Shown here: positions 34,311 to 42,596 of the stretch, one piece after another
Position numbering within the stretch: the stretch's first letter is position 1
Layout of the letters: every line of letters begins with the position of its first letter
Source: Paraburkholderia hiiakae
GTDB lineage: Bacteria; Pseudomonadota; Gammaproteobacteria; Burkholderiales; Burkholderiaceae
Direction: 5' to 3'
Length of the DNA stretch: 64,000 nucleotides
Assembly: GCF_904848665.1 (NCBI RefSeq)
Contig: NZ_CAJHCQ010000020.1
Coordinates: 106,620 to 170,619 of the forward strand
Position numbers and translations under genes: made by a program
Notes under the pieces: model-generated
What the model was told of the DNA's origin: nothing
Seen by the model: the letters and a program-made list of their open reading frames with translations, nothing else
Database searches by the model: none

Positions 34311-34729
34311 TCTATCAGTCTCCCGAGCACGACGATTGCTTTGCCGTACGCCAGGCCGCGCGGCATCTGTCGCAGCTTTATGAGCGGCACCTGAGCGCAG
34401 CGGGGCTCACGCCCACGCAGTTCAGCATACTCGGTGCGCTGGGTCGTGTGTCGAGCCTCACGATGGCGGAACTCGGCCGGTCGATGGTGATGGAGCGCAC
34501 CACGCTCGTGCGGGCGTTGCGGCCGCTGTTGCGAGGCGCGCTCGTGGCCGACGCGCCGGACCTCGGCGGGCGCCGCCGCCGGCTCGCGCTCACGCAAGCG
34601 GGCCGTTCGCGGCTCGACGCGGCGCATGAACACTGGCGCGCGGCGCAGGATGAATTCGAGCGCCGCTTTGGCGCACAACGCGCCGCGTGGCTGCGACGCG
34701 AGTTGTTTCGCATCACACGGGCTGTCTAA
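34304..34729 (+). CDS. MarR-family repressor of the efflux operon
   Basis: A 141-residue MarR protein starting at the ATG at 34304. The winged helix includes LTPTQFSILGALGRVSSLTM and MERTTLVRALRPLLRGALV, with the wing DLGGRRRRLALTQAG. It closely resembles the MarR at 42035-42469 (QLYERHLS, [ED]RTTLVRAL[RK]PL). A palindrome covers its start codon and a similar one lies before the downstream membrane-fusion gene, pointing to autorepression and control of the pump. The start is within the operator and no good Shine-Dalgarno is visible, so translation may be weak or start slightly elsewhere. Confidence 0.88.
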   Translation: MHIYQSPEHDDCFAVRQAARHLSQLYERHLSAAGLTPTQFSILGALGRVSSLTMAELGRSMVMERTTLVRALRPLLRGALVADAPDLGGRRRRLALTQAGRSRLDAAHEHWRAAQDEFERRFGAQRAAWLRRELFRITRAV

Positions 34730-34795
34730 CGTTGCAGTGGAGTTGCGGGTTGCGTCGCGTTTGTTCATACCGCGGCCGTTTTTTTATCTTCAGTA

Positions 34796-34807
34796 GTGTA
34801 TATACAC
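34796..34807. promoter_or_regulatory. MarR operator before the efflux operon
   Basis: GTGTATATACAC is a perfect 12-bp palindrome 12 bp before the ATG of the membrane-fusion gene. It lies just downstream of a possible promoter (TTGTTC at 34761 and TATCTT at 34785, spacing 18), so a bound repressor would cover the transcription start. It fits the GTGYATATRCAC form seen at the two other MarR sites. Confidence 0.6.
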
Positions 34808-34818
34808 AGGTAAACGTC

Positions 34819-35904
34819 ATGTCGAGTCCTTCCACTCCCGTTGCGGTCGAGCCAGCGCAGGCGAGCGAGCGTGCGCGCATCTCGCGTATGCGTCTCGCGC
34901 TAGGCGCGGTCGCTCTCGTGCTGGCGGCCGCCGCCGGTTACTGGTTCTTCGTGCTGCGCTTCGTCGAGACCACCGACGACGCCTACGTGGGCGGCAACGT
35001 CACCGTGATGGCGCCGCGCGTGAGCGGCTTCGTCTCGGACATTCCTGTGCAGGACAACCAGCGCGTGCACGCGGGCCAGGTGCTGCTGCGCCTCGACTCG
35101 CGTGACTACGACGCAAAGCTCGCCCAGGCCAACGCGGAGCTGGCGAGCGCACGCGCCGCGGTCGACGAATTGCAGGCGAGGCGCACATTGCAGGAAGCGG
35201 TGATCAACCAGCACCAGGCCGAAGTGCGCGCTTCGAATGCGGAACTCACGCGCAGCGGTCAGGATGAGACGCGCTACCGCGAGCTGGTGAAAGACGACGC
35301 GGTATCGAGCCAGCTGGTCGAGCGTGCGGATTCCGACTACGCGAAGGCCCAGGCATCGGTTGCGCAAAGCGGTGCGGCGGTATTGGCGGCGCAACGCCAG
35401 CTCGACGTGCTGGCCGCGCAGATCAACGACGCGCAAGCGCGTGTCGCCACCGCCGAGGCCAATCAGCGCCTGGCACAACTGAACGTTGAATACACGACGC
35501 TGACCGCGCCTGTGGACGGCTATATCGGTAACCGCACGGCGCGCGTGGGCACGCTGGCCAACGTGGGCGCGCCGCTGCTTACCGTGGTGCCTGCCACGGG
35601 TCTGTGGGTGGACGCGAACTTCAAGGAAGACCAGTTGAAGAAGATGCACACGGGCGATCGCGTCGACGTGACGCTCGACGCAGCCAGCGGCACGTTGCAC
35701 GGCACCGTCGAAAGCCTCGCTCCCGCCACGGGTGCGACCTTCAGCGTGCTGCCGCCCGAGAACGCCACGGGCAACTTCACGAAGATCGTGCAGCGCGTGC
35801 CGGTGCGCATCCGCATTGACGCCACCACGCCGGCGGGCCTCGAAGGCGCGCTGCGGCCCGGTCTTTCGGCGACCGTGAAGGTGCATCTCTCCGAAGCGCA
35901 CTGA
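34819..35904 (+). CDS. EmrA/HlyD-type membrane-fusion protein
   Basis: A 361-residue periplasmic adaptor anchored by one N-terminal membrane helix (about 26-45). The biotinyl-lipoyl part (ETTDDAYVGGNVTVMAPRVS), a long alpha-hairpin (about 85-215) and a beta-barrel (LWVDANFKEDQLKKMHTGDR) follow the EmrA order. It bridges the DHA2 pump and the outer-membrane channel encoded next. A MarR operator lies in its promoter. The gap to the permease gene is 13 bp. Confidence 0.92.
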   Translation: MSSPSTPVAVEPAQASERARISRMRLALGAVALVLAAAAGYWFFVLRFVETTDDAYVGGNVTVMAPRVSGFVSDIPVQDNQRVHAGQVLLRLDSRDYDAKLAQANAELASARAAVDELQARRTLQEAVINQHQAEVRASNAELTRSGQDETRYRELVKDDAVSSQLVERADSDYAKAQASVAQSGAAVLAAQRQLDVLAAQINDAQARVATAEANQRLAQLNVEYTTLTAPVDGYIGNRTARVGTLANVGAPLLTVVPATGLWVDANFKEDQLKKMHTGDRVDVTLDAASGTLHGTVESLAPATGATFSVLPPENATGNFTKIVQRVPVRIRIDATTPAGLEGALRPGLSATVKVHLSEAH

Positions 35905-35917
35905 AGAGGCCATTGCG

Positions 35918-37504
35918 ATGAACGCCACTACAATCGCCGACCCGACGCTCGCTCCGCATCTCCAGCCGATGGCGCAACGCGCCTTCGCCTTCGCGCTGAT
36001 GTGCATCGGCTTCTTCATGGCCACGCTCGACATCCAGATCGTCGCTTCCTCGCTGCGCGACATCGGCGGCGGTCTTTCCGCGAGCCAGGACGAGCTTTCG
36101 TGGGTGCAAACGGCTTATCTGATTGCCGAGATCATGGTGATCCCCATGTCGGGCTGGCTCTCGAAGGTGTTCTCAACGCGCTGGCTCTTCGTGGCCTCGG
36201 CGGTGGGCTTCACCATCACGAGCATGCTGTGCGGCCTCGCCTGGGACATCAACTCGATGATCGTGTTTCGCGGCCTGCAAGGCGCGCTCGGCGCGGCGAT
36301 GATCCCTACCGTGTTCACCACGGCTTTCGTGCTCTTTCCCGGCAAGCAGCGTCTCGTTGCCTCCACAACCATTGGCGCGCTCGCTTCGCTCGCACCCACG
36401 CTCGGGCCCGTGATTGGCGGCTGGATTACCGATCAATGGTCGTGGCATTGGCTCTTCTATCTGAACCTCGTGCCGGGCATTGCGGTGGCGGCGCTGGTGC
36501 CTAAGTACGTGAACATCGACAAGGCCGATCTTTCGCTTCTCAAACGTGGCGATTATCTCGGCATCGCACTCATGTGCGGGTTTCTCGGCTGCCTCGAATA
36601 CGTGCTCGAAGAAGGCCCGCGCAAGAACTGGTTCGGCGACGACGTAATCGTCGCCTGTACGTGGATCTCGGCGATCTGCGGCTTTCTCTTCATCGTGCAT
36701 GCGCTCACGGCGAAGGACCCGATCGTCGATCTGCGCGCGCTGCTCGTGCGCAACTTCGGCATTGGCAGCCTGCTTTCGTTTGTCACGGGCATCGGCATTT
36801 TCGTGGCGGTGTATCTCACGCCGCTCTTTCTCGCGGAAGTGCGCGGCTACAGCTCGCTGCAAATCGGTCTGTCGCTGCTTTCGGTGGGAGTGTTCCAGTT
36901 GCTCGCGCTTGGCGTTTATGCCTTCTCTACGCGCTATTTCAGCATGCGCGCGTTGATGCTGTTCGGGCTGATCTGCTTCGGGCTTGGCTGCTACCTGTAT
37001 GTGCCGCTCACGCACGATTGGGGCTGGCAGCAGTTCCTCCTGCCCCAGGCGCTCCGCGGCATTGGCCAGCAGTTCGCCATTCCCCCCATCGTCACGATGT
37101 CGCTCGGCTCGCTGCCGCCTTCGCGCCTCAAGTCGGCGAGCGGCCTCTTCAATCTCATGCGCAATCTGGGCGGCGCGATCGGCATTGCCGTCAGCGCGAC
37201 GATGCTCAACGACCGGCTCAACTTCCACTATCTGCGTCTGAACGAGAGCGTGACTGGCGGCGCGCCGCAGGTGCAATTGTTGCTGGCGGGCCGCACCGTT
37301 TACTGGTCGTCCGTGGCGGGCAATGCAATCGATGCTGCCGAAGCGGGGCTCGCGCAACTGCACGCACTGATTCTGCGCGAGGCGCTCGTGATGACGTTCT
37401 CCGATACGTTCTTCGTGCTCTCGCTTTGTTTCCTGTTTGCCATTGCGAGCGTAGCGTTCTCAAAGCCGATTTCGCTGGGCGCGCCGCCGCCCGACGCCCA
37501 TTGA
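35918..37504 (+). CDS. EmrB-type DHA2 multidrug efflux permease
   Basis: A 528-residue major-facilitator protein with about 14 membrane segments, as expected for the DHA2/EmrB family. Visible motifs: LDIQIVASSLRDIGGGLSAS, SWVQTAYLIAEIMVIPMSGW and the motif C-like GPVIGGWITDQWSWHWLFYL. It exports hydrophobic drugs or aromatic compounds using the proton gradient. GAAGAGG lies upstream of the ATG. It is the centre of a three-gene pump operon under MarR control. Confidence 0.93.
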   Translation: MNATTIADPTLAPHLQPMAQRAFAFALMCIGFFMATLDIQIVASSLRDIGGGLSASQDELSWVQTAYLIAEIMVIPMSGWLSKVFSTRWLFVASAVGFTITSMLCGLAWDINSMIVFRGLQGALGAAMIPTVFTTAFVLFPGKQRLVASTTIGALASLAPTLGPVIGGWITDQWSWHWLFYLNLVPGIAVAALVPKYVNIDKADLSLLKRGDYLGIALMCGFLGCLEYVLEEGPRKNWFGDDVIVACTWISAICGFLFIVHALTAKDPIVDLRALLVRNFGIGSLLSFVTGIGIFVAVYLTPLFLAEVRGYSSLQIGLSLLSVGVFQLLALGVYAFSTRYFSMRALMLFGLICFGLGCYLYVPLTHDWGWQQFLLPQALRGIGQQFAIPPIVTMSLGSLPPSRLKSASGLFNLMRNLGGAIGIAVSATMLNDRLNFHYLRLNESVTGGAPQVQLLLAGRTVYWSSVAGNAIDAAEAGLAQLHALILREALVMTFSDTFFVLSLCFLFAIASVAFSKPISLGAPPPDAH

Positions 37505-37512
37505 GGTGCTTC

Positions 37513-38985
37513 ATGCCAACCCCGATAACCCCCGAACGCTCATCGAAGCCCATGCGCCTCGTGCTCTCCCTGCTTTCTGTGGCCGTACTCGCCGCTTGCG
37601 CGGTGCAGCCGGCGCAGCATCCCGACCTGCCCGCCACGGTGCACGAAACGGCGCCTGCGGCATGGCGTATCGACGCGCCGCAGGACGCCATCGAAGCGCG
37701 TGCCTGGTGGGCGCAGTTCGGCGATCCGACGCTCGACGCGCTGCTCGCCACGGTGCTCGAAGGCAACCTCGATTTGCAGGCCGCCGCCGAGCGCGTGAAG
37801 CAGGCGCAAGCGATCACCACGCAAAAGCACGCGGCGCTGCTGCCGCAACTCGACTTCACGGCGCAAGGCGCTTATGCGCGGCAGAACACGCCGCCGCCGC
37901 TCGGCTACGTGAAGCAGGCGGGCGCGGGTCTCGCGCTGAGCTGGTCGCCCGACGTATTCGGCGGCGAGCGGCTCGATCTGCTCGCGGCGCAAGCGAACCT
38001 CGTGGGCCAGAAGCATGCGCTCGATGCCGTGCGTCTCGCGCTGGCGGCGAATACGGCATCGGCGTATGTCGATCTGCGTTATGCACAGGCAGAGTTGAAG
38101 ATCCTTCAGGACAACCTGGAGATTCGCAAGCGCACCTTGCTGCTTACGCAAGACCGCCTGAAATACGGCCTCTCGACGCAACTCGACGTAGCGCGCGCGC
38201 AGACGCAGCTAAGCGAACTGCAAGCACGCATCCCACGCGCGCAGGCTAGCATCGATCATCAGTTGAACCTGATCGCGGTGTACACGGGGCGCACGCCGGA
38301 GTCCGTGGCGCAGCTCGCGCTGGCGCAAACGGCGCCCATTCCTGGGGTGCCCGCGAGCGTGCCGCAGATACTGCCTTCCGAAGCCCTGCTGCGCCGCCCC
38401 GACGTGCAGGCCGCTTACGCCACCGTGCAGCAGCGCGCGGCGGAGGTGGGCGTGGCGCGGGCCGAGCGCTATCCGAAGTTCACGCTCAATCTCACGGACG
38501 GCATTCTCGCGGCGTCCTACCTCGGCATGCCCACGCTCACCGACAATCTCTTTAGCGCGGCGATTGGTGCGACGAGCCCGATCTTCAACGCGGGGCGCAT
38601 CACGGCCGACATCGATCAGAGCGAGAGCCGCATGCGCGAGTCGCAGCTGAATCTGCAGCAGACCATGCTGCAGGCGTTGCGCGAAGTGGAGGATAGCCGC
38701 AGCGATCTCGTGAGCACGGCAAGTCAGACACAGCAGTTGAACGACGCGCTGGCTTCGTCGGCGCAATCGCTGAAGCTTGCCAACCAGCTTTACAAGGGCG
38801 GCGCCACGGACTTTCTCGACGTGCTGAGCGCGCAGCAAACTCTGCTCGCCGATCAGGACCTGCTCAACGACGCGCAGCGCGAACGCGCGCTCGCGGCGGT
38901 GGCGCTCTACCGCTCGCTGGGCGGCGGATGGAGCCAGAGCGGCGACGTGGTGCTCGCGCAGGAAGCGCCCGCGCACGGCGGTTAA
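37513..38985 (+). CDS. NodT-family outer-membrane efflux lipoprotein
   Basis: A 490-residue TolC-like channel protein. The ATG at 37513 has GAGGT upstream. The signal peptide ends in a lipobox (VLAACAVQP), so it is lipidated. Two long helical repeats follow (about 55-260 and 265-465), with PSEALLRRPDVQAAYATVQQ, the usual mark of the NodT group. It completes the EmrAB-type tripartite pump. The ATG lies 8 bp after the permease stop. Confidence 0.93.
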   Translation: MPTPITPERSSKPMRLVLSLLSVAVLAACAVQPAQHPDLPATVHETAPAAWRIDAPQDAIEARAWWAQFGDPTLDALLATVLEGNLDLQAAAERVKQAQAITTQKHAALLPQLDFTAQGAYARQNTPPPLGYVKQAGAGLALSWSPDVFGGERLDLLAAQANLVGQKHALDAVRLALAANTASAYVDLRYAQAELKILQDNLEIRKRTLLLTQDRLKYGLSTQLDVARAQTQLSELQARIPRAQASIDHQLNLIAVYTGRTPESVAQLALAQTAPIPGVPASVPQILPSEALLRRPDVQAAYATVQQRAAEVGVARAERYPKFTLNLTDGILAASYLGMPTLTDNLFSAAIGATSPIFNAGRITADIDQSESRMRESQLNLQQTMLQALREVEDSRSDLVSTASQTQQLNDALASSAQSLKLANQLYKGGATDFLDVLSAQQTLLADQDLLNDAQRERALAAVALYRSLGGGWSQSGDVVLAQEAPAHGG

Positions 38986-39014
38986 AAGGCACCCACAGAG
39001 CCATGACCTTGAAC

Positions 39015-39950
39015 TCAAGCGCCGGAAGCCGCCTCGTGAGCCAGCGAGCGCCACTGAGCAGGCGTCATGCCCACGTGGCGCTTGAAGCCGCGCTGGAAGG
39101 CGGCGTCCGACTGGTACCCCACGAATTCGCCGATCTCCGCCACGCTCTCGTTGCCTTGCGCGAGCATGCGGCCCGCGAGCGTCATGCGGATATCGGTGAG
39201 CACGTCCGCGGCCGAGCGGCCGATGGCCTCGTCGAAGTGCCGCGCAAACGTCGCGCGCGACATGTGGCAAAGCTCGGCCAACTCGGGCAGCGTCCAGGGC
39301 TTGCCGGGCGCTTCGAACATGGCGTCGATGGCGGGTTGCAGACGCGGGCGTTGCGCGAGCGCGAGCAGGCCGCGCGGCGGGGCGTCGCCGGCGCTGGCAT
39401 AGCGCAGCGTGAGCCCGAAGAGCGCGCCCGAAAGATGGTTCACGAGCGACTCGCTGCCCGGCGCCGCCTCATAGGCTTCGTCGCGCAACAGCGCGATCAG
39501 GCGCACGAGACGCTCGGGCGGCTGCGCGCCATCGTGCGTGCTATGCACGACGAGGCGCGCGGGCAGATTCTCCCGCAGCAGGCGCTGCGGCACGGCAGGC
39601 AGCAGGAAGCGGCCGCACAGCACGTCGGCGGTGGCGCCATCGCCCGCATTCGTTTCGATGGCCACGCCGTTTTCCATGCGTTTGGCGACGGCGGCGGGCG
39701 CCGCGCCGCTGCCATCGTGCAGCACGTGCGCGCTGCCCGAGGGAAACAGCACGATGTCGCCCGCATGGAGCGCGACGGGCGCGCCGTGCGCATCCTCGAC
39801 GATGGCGCGCCCGGCAATCAGCACGTGATAGCGGATCTCGCGCTCTTTCGCTCCGGGCTCATCGATGCGCCAGGGCGCGCCGAAATGGCAGCGTACGTCG
39901 AGGCGGCCGGCAACGGGCATCAGCGCGAGAAGGCGGCTCAGCAGATCCAT
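39015..39950 (-). CDS. AraC-family regulator with cupin domain
   Basis: A 311-residue protein starting at the ATG at 39950 (MDLLSRLLALMPVAGRLDVR, the usual start of this group); longer in-frame starts are less likely. Residues about 10-180 are a cupin_6-type ligand domain (ALHAGDIVLFPSGSAHVLHD). Residues about 205-305 form the AraC DNA-binding domain (WTLPELAELCHMSRATFARH, ESVAEIGEFVGYQSDAAFQR). It is divergent from the AhpD-like gene, its likely target. Confidence 0.88.
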   Translation of the reverse strand: MDLLSRLLALMPVAGRLDVRCHFGAPWRIDEPGAKEREIRYHVLIAGRAIVEDAHGAPVALHAGDIVLFPSGSAHVLHDGSGAAPAAVAKRMENGVAIETNAGDGATADVLCGRFLLPAVPQRLLRENLPARLVVHSTHDGAQPPERLVRLIALLRDEAYEAAPGSESLVNHLSGALFGLTLRYASAGDAPPRGLLALAQRPRLQPAIDAMFEAPGKPWTLPELAELCHMSRATFARHFDEAIGRSAADVLTDIRMTLAGRMLAQGNESVAEIGEFVGYQSDAAFQRGFKRHVGMTPAQWRSLAHEAASGA

Positions 39951-40099
39951 GGTGGGCGAGTGAGACGATTGAGCATGAAGTCGCGCCATTCTGGCATTAA
40001 AAGCGCGACGGTGCGCGCATACACTGCATCCATGCCATCGACGATGGCAACGCGACACAGACAGCCGCTCGCGACCACGCAACGTTAAAGGAGCAAAAC

Positions 40100-40636
40100 A
40101 TGTCCCGTCTTTCCGCCATCAAGCCTGAAGCCGCCACCGGCGCCGCCGCCGAAATCTTTGCAAAGATCCGCAAGGCCGTGGGCAAGGTGCCGAACGCATA
40201 CGCCACGATCGGCACGCATAGCCCCGAAGCGCTGGGCGCGCTGCTCAACGTCGAGGCCGTGATCGCCGCCGGCACGCTGTCGAAGCCCGATGTCGAAGCG
40301 ATCAAGCTCGCGGTGAGTGAAGTGGCGGGTTGTGATTACTGTCTTGCGGCGCACACGCTGGCGGGTAAGTTCGCAGGCCTCGCGCCGGAAACCATGAAGG
40401 CGGTGCGCGCAGGGGATGCGACGGGCGACGCAAAGCGCGACGCGCTCGTGCACTTCGTTCGACTGCTGGTGACCACGCACGGCACGCTGCCCGAAGCCGA
40501 AGTCAGCGCGATTCGCGAAGCCGGTTATACCGAGCGTCAGATTGTGGAAATTGCGCTCGCAGTCACGTCGATTACGTTCACGAACCTCGTGAACCGCATC
40601 AACGACACGACGCTGGATTTTCCGGCCGCGCCGTAA
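40100..40636 (+). CDS. AhpD-like carboxymuconolactone decarboxylase-family protein
   Basis: A 178-residue protein of the CMD/AhpD fold. The redox motif CDYCLAAH is intact (C78, C81, H85), as in alkylhydroperoxidase AhpD, so peroxidase or disulfide reductase activity is more likely than decarboxylation. An AAAGGAG Shine-Dalgarno precedes the ATG. It is divergent from the AraC regulator at 39015-39950, a common pairing for this type of gene. Confidence 0.88.
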   Translation: MSRLSAIKPEAATGAAAEIFAKIRKAVGKVPNAYATIGTHSPEALGALLNVEAVIAAGTLSKPDVEAIKLAVSEVAGCDYCLAAHTLAGKFAGLAPETMKAVRAGDATGDAKRDALVHFVRLLVTTHGTLPEAEVSAIREAGYTERQIVEIALAVTSITFTNLVNRINDTTLDFPAAP

Positions 40637-40725
40637 CGTAACGAAAACGGTTTTACCCACCCCGCGTGCGCTTGACACGACATCAATCGTGCCAGCGCAC
40701 GCGAGCGCATGTTCCACAAAATCGT

Positions 40726-40754
40726 TTGAAAGTGTGCATATGCATACATAGAAT
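40726..40754 (+). promoter_or_regulatory. Thiolase promoter with MarR operator in the spacer
   Basis: TTGAAA (40726-40731) and TAGAAT (40749-40754) are 17 bp apart, a good sigma-70 promoter. The spacer holds TGTGCATATGCATA (40733-40746), a near-perfect palindrome that matches the operator core GTGYATATRCAC with one change. A repressor bound there would block RNA polymerase. A MarR gene follows the thiolase. Confidence 0.65.
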
Positions 40755-40790
40755 GTAAGTGGAACGGCGTACACGAAAGGAGAGTTGTCC

Positions 40791-41984
40791 ATGAGCAAGC
40801 TGAATTCGCGCGAGATCGTTTTGTGCCAGCCGGTGCGTACGGCAATTGGCGGTTTCAACGGTGCGTTCAAGGGCGTTGCGGCCACCGAGCTTGGTGCGGC
40901 GGCGGTGCGCGAAACGCTCGCACGCGCGAAGCTCGATCCCGCGCGGCTGGGCTCCGTGATACTCGGCAACGTGATCCAGGCGGGCAACAAGATGAATCCC
41001 GCGCGTCAGGCCGAGCTTGGCGGCGGCGTGCCGGTTCAGGTGCCCGCGCTCACGGTCAATCGCGTGTGCGGGTCCGGCGCGCAAGCCGTTGTGAGCGCCG
41101 CGCAGGAGGTGATGCTGGGTCTTTCCGACGTCGCGCTCGCGGGCGGCATGGAGAACATGGACCGCGCGCCTTATCTGCTGGACGGCGGCCGCTGGGGCTA
41201 TCGCATGGGCAATGCCGAGATTCACGACAGTATGCTGCGCGATGGTCTCGTCGATGCGTTTTCGGGCCAGCATTCGGGTTGGCATACGGAAGACCTCGTG
41301 ACGCAGGCCGCGCTTACGCGCGCGCAGCAGGACAACTGGGCCGTGCGTTCGCAGCAGCGCTTTGCCGCCGCACAAGCGGCGGGACGCTTCAAGGAAGAAA
41401 TCGCCGCGGTCGAAGTGAAGGGCAGGAAGGGCATGGACAGCATCGATACCGACGAAGCGCCGCGCCCCGACACGACGCTCGAAGGGCTTGCGAAGCTGCG
41501 TCCCGCGTTTCGCCCGGACGGCACGATTACGGCGGGCAATGCACCCGGCCTGAACAGCGCGGCGAGCGCGATGCTCGTGGCCGAGCGCGGCTTTGCGGAA
41601 AGCGAGGGGCTCTCGCCGATGGTGAGGCTCGTGGCATGGGGCGTGGCAGCGGTGGAACCCGGCATGTTCGGCCTGGGCCCCGTGCCCGCCGTGCAACTCG
41701 CGTTGGGGCGCGCAGGGTGGTCGCTTGCCGATGTCGATCGCTTCGAGATCAATGAGGCATTCGCGGCGGTGCCACTCGCGGTCATGAAGCAGCTCGGCAT
41801 TCCCGAGGACATCGTGAACGTGGAAGGCGGCGCGATCGCGCATGGTCACCCAATCGGCGCGACGGGTGCGATTCTCACCACGCGCCTCGCGTGGTCGATG
41901 CAACGCGACGGGCTGCGTCGCGGCGTCGTGACGCTTTGCATCGGTGGCGGCCAGGGTATCGCGCTCGCGCTCGAGAAAGTATGA
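40791..41984 (+). CDS. Acetyl-CoA acyltransferase (thiolase)
   Basis: A 397-residue thiolase with all catalytic residues: C93 in NRVCGSGAQAV, H353 in AHGHPIGATG and C383 in LCIGGGQGIAL. It performs acetoacetyl-CoA formation or the last step of beta-oxidation. ATG at 40791 with an AGGAGAG Shine-Dalgarno. Its promoter carries a MarR operator and a MarR gene follows 50 bp downstream, so it is likely induced by a lipid or aromatic ligand. Degradative and biosynthetic thiolases cannot be told apart here. Confidence 0.93.
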   Translation: MSKLNSREIVLCQPVRTAIGGFNGAFKGVAATELGAAAVRETLARAKLDPARLGSVILGNVIQAGNKMNPARQAELGGGVPVQVPALTVNRVCGSGAQAVVSAAQEVMLGLSDVALAGGMENMDRAPYLLDGGRWGYRMGNAEIHDSMLRDGLVDAFSGQHSGWHTEDLVTQAALTRAQQDNWAVRSQQRFAAAQAAGRFKEEIAAVEVKGRKGMDSIDTDEAPRPDTTLEGLAKLRPAFRPDGTITAGNAPGLNSAASAMLVAERGFAESEGLSPMVRLVAWGVAAVEPGMFGLGPVPAVQLALGRAGWSLADVDRFEINEAFAAVPLAVMKQLGIPEDIVNVEGGAIAHGHPIGATGAILTTRLAWSMQRDGLRRGVVTLCIGGGQGIALALEKV

Positions 41985-42034
41985 TGGCCGGGCCACGTGA
42001 GGCGAATTGGACTGGGATACAGGCGGGGAACACG

Positions 42035-42469
42035 ATGACGAAGCGGATCACACGCGAGGAATGCAACTGTTTTGCGCTGCGGCAGGCGGCGCGTTTCGTC
42101 ACGCAGCTTTATGAGCGGCACCTCTCGCAGGCCGACGTGACGGCCGCGCAGTTCACCATTCTCTCGCGCCTCGCGGGTCGGCCCGACGCCACGGCCGCCG
42201 AACTCTCCGACGACCTCGTGATGGACCGCACGACGCTCGTGCGCGCGTTGAAGCCGTTGCAGCGAGATGGCCTCGTGCTCACGGCGGCGGCCGGTCACGA
42301 TACGCGCACGCTGGTCTACCGGCTAACGGCTGCGGGCTTGCGCCGTTATGACAAGGCGCATGCGTTATGGGTCGACGCGCAGGCCGAGTTCGAGCAGCAC
42401 ATGAAGCGCGACCGCGCGAAGGCGCTGCGCACCGAACTGTTTGCACTCACGAAAGCCGCAGCGGGCTGA
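42035..42469 (+). CDS. MarR-family regulator downstream of the thiolase
   Basis: A 144-residue MarR protein; the ATG at 42035 is preceded by GGGGAA. The helix-turn-helix (TAAQFTILSRLAGRPDATAA, MDRTTLVRALKPLQRDGLV) is very like that of the MarR at 34304-34729, including the recognition helix. It probably binds the palindrome in the thiolase promoter, and the two regulators may cross-regulate. Ligand unknown. Confidence 0.88.
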   Translation: MTKRITREECNCFALRQAARFVTQLYERHLSQADVTAAQFTILSRLAGRPDATAAELSDDLVMDRTTLVRALKPLQRDGLVLTAAAGHDTRTLVYRLTAAGLRRYDKAHALWVDAQAEFEQHMKRDRAKALRTELFALTKAAAG

Positions 42470-42596
42470 CACGACACTTACGCGAGCACGCGTTTCGTAA
42501 GCCATTCAGGCAAGGCGGCCACGCCAGCGATCAGATCTGGCGCGAAAATGGCATCATGAGAATTCCAGGAGTCTGACGCTTTGCCGCCGGGTTCTC

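Noticed and set aside
36173..37363. 396-codon open frame on the minus strand
   Set aside because: Lies opposite the EmrB permease; composition is that of a complementary shadow of membrane-helix codons.
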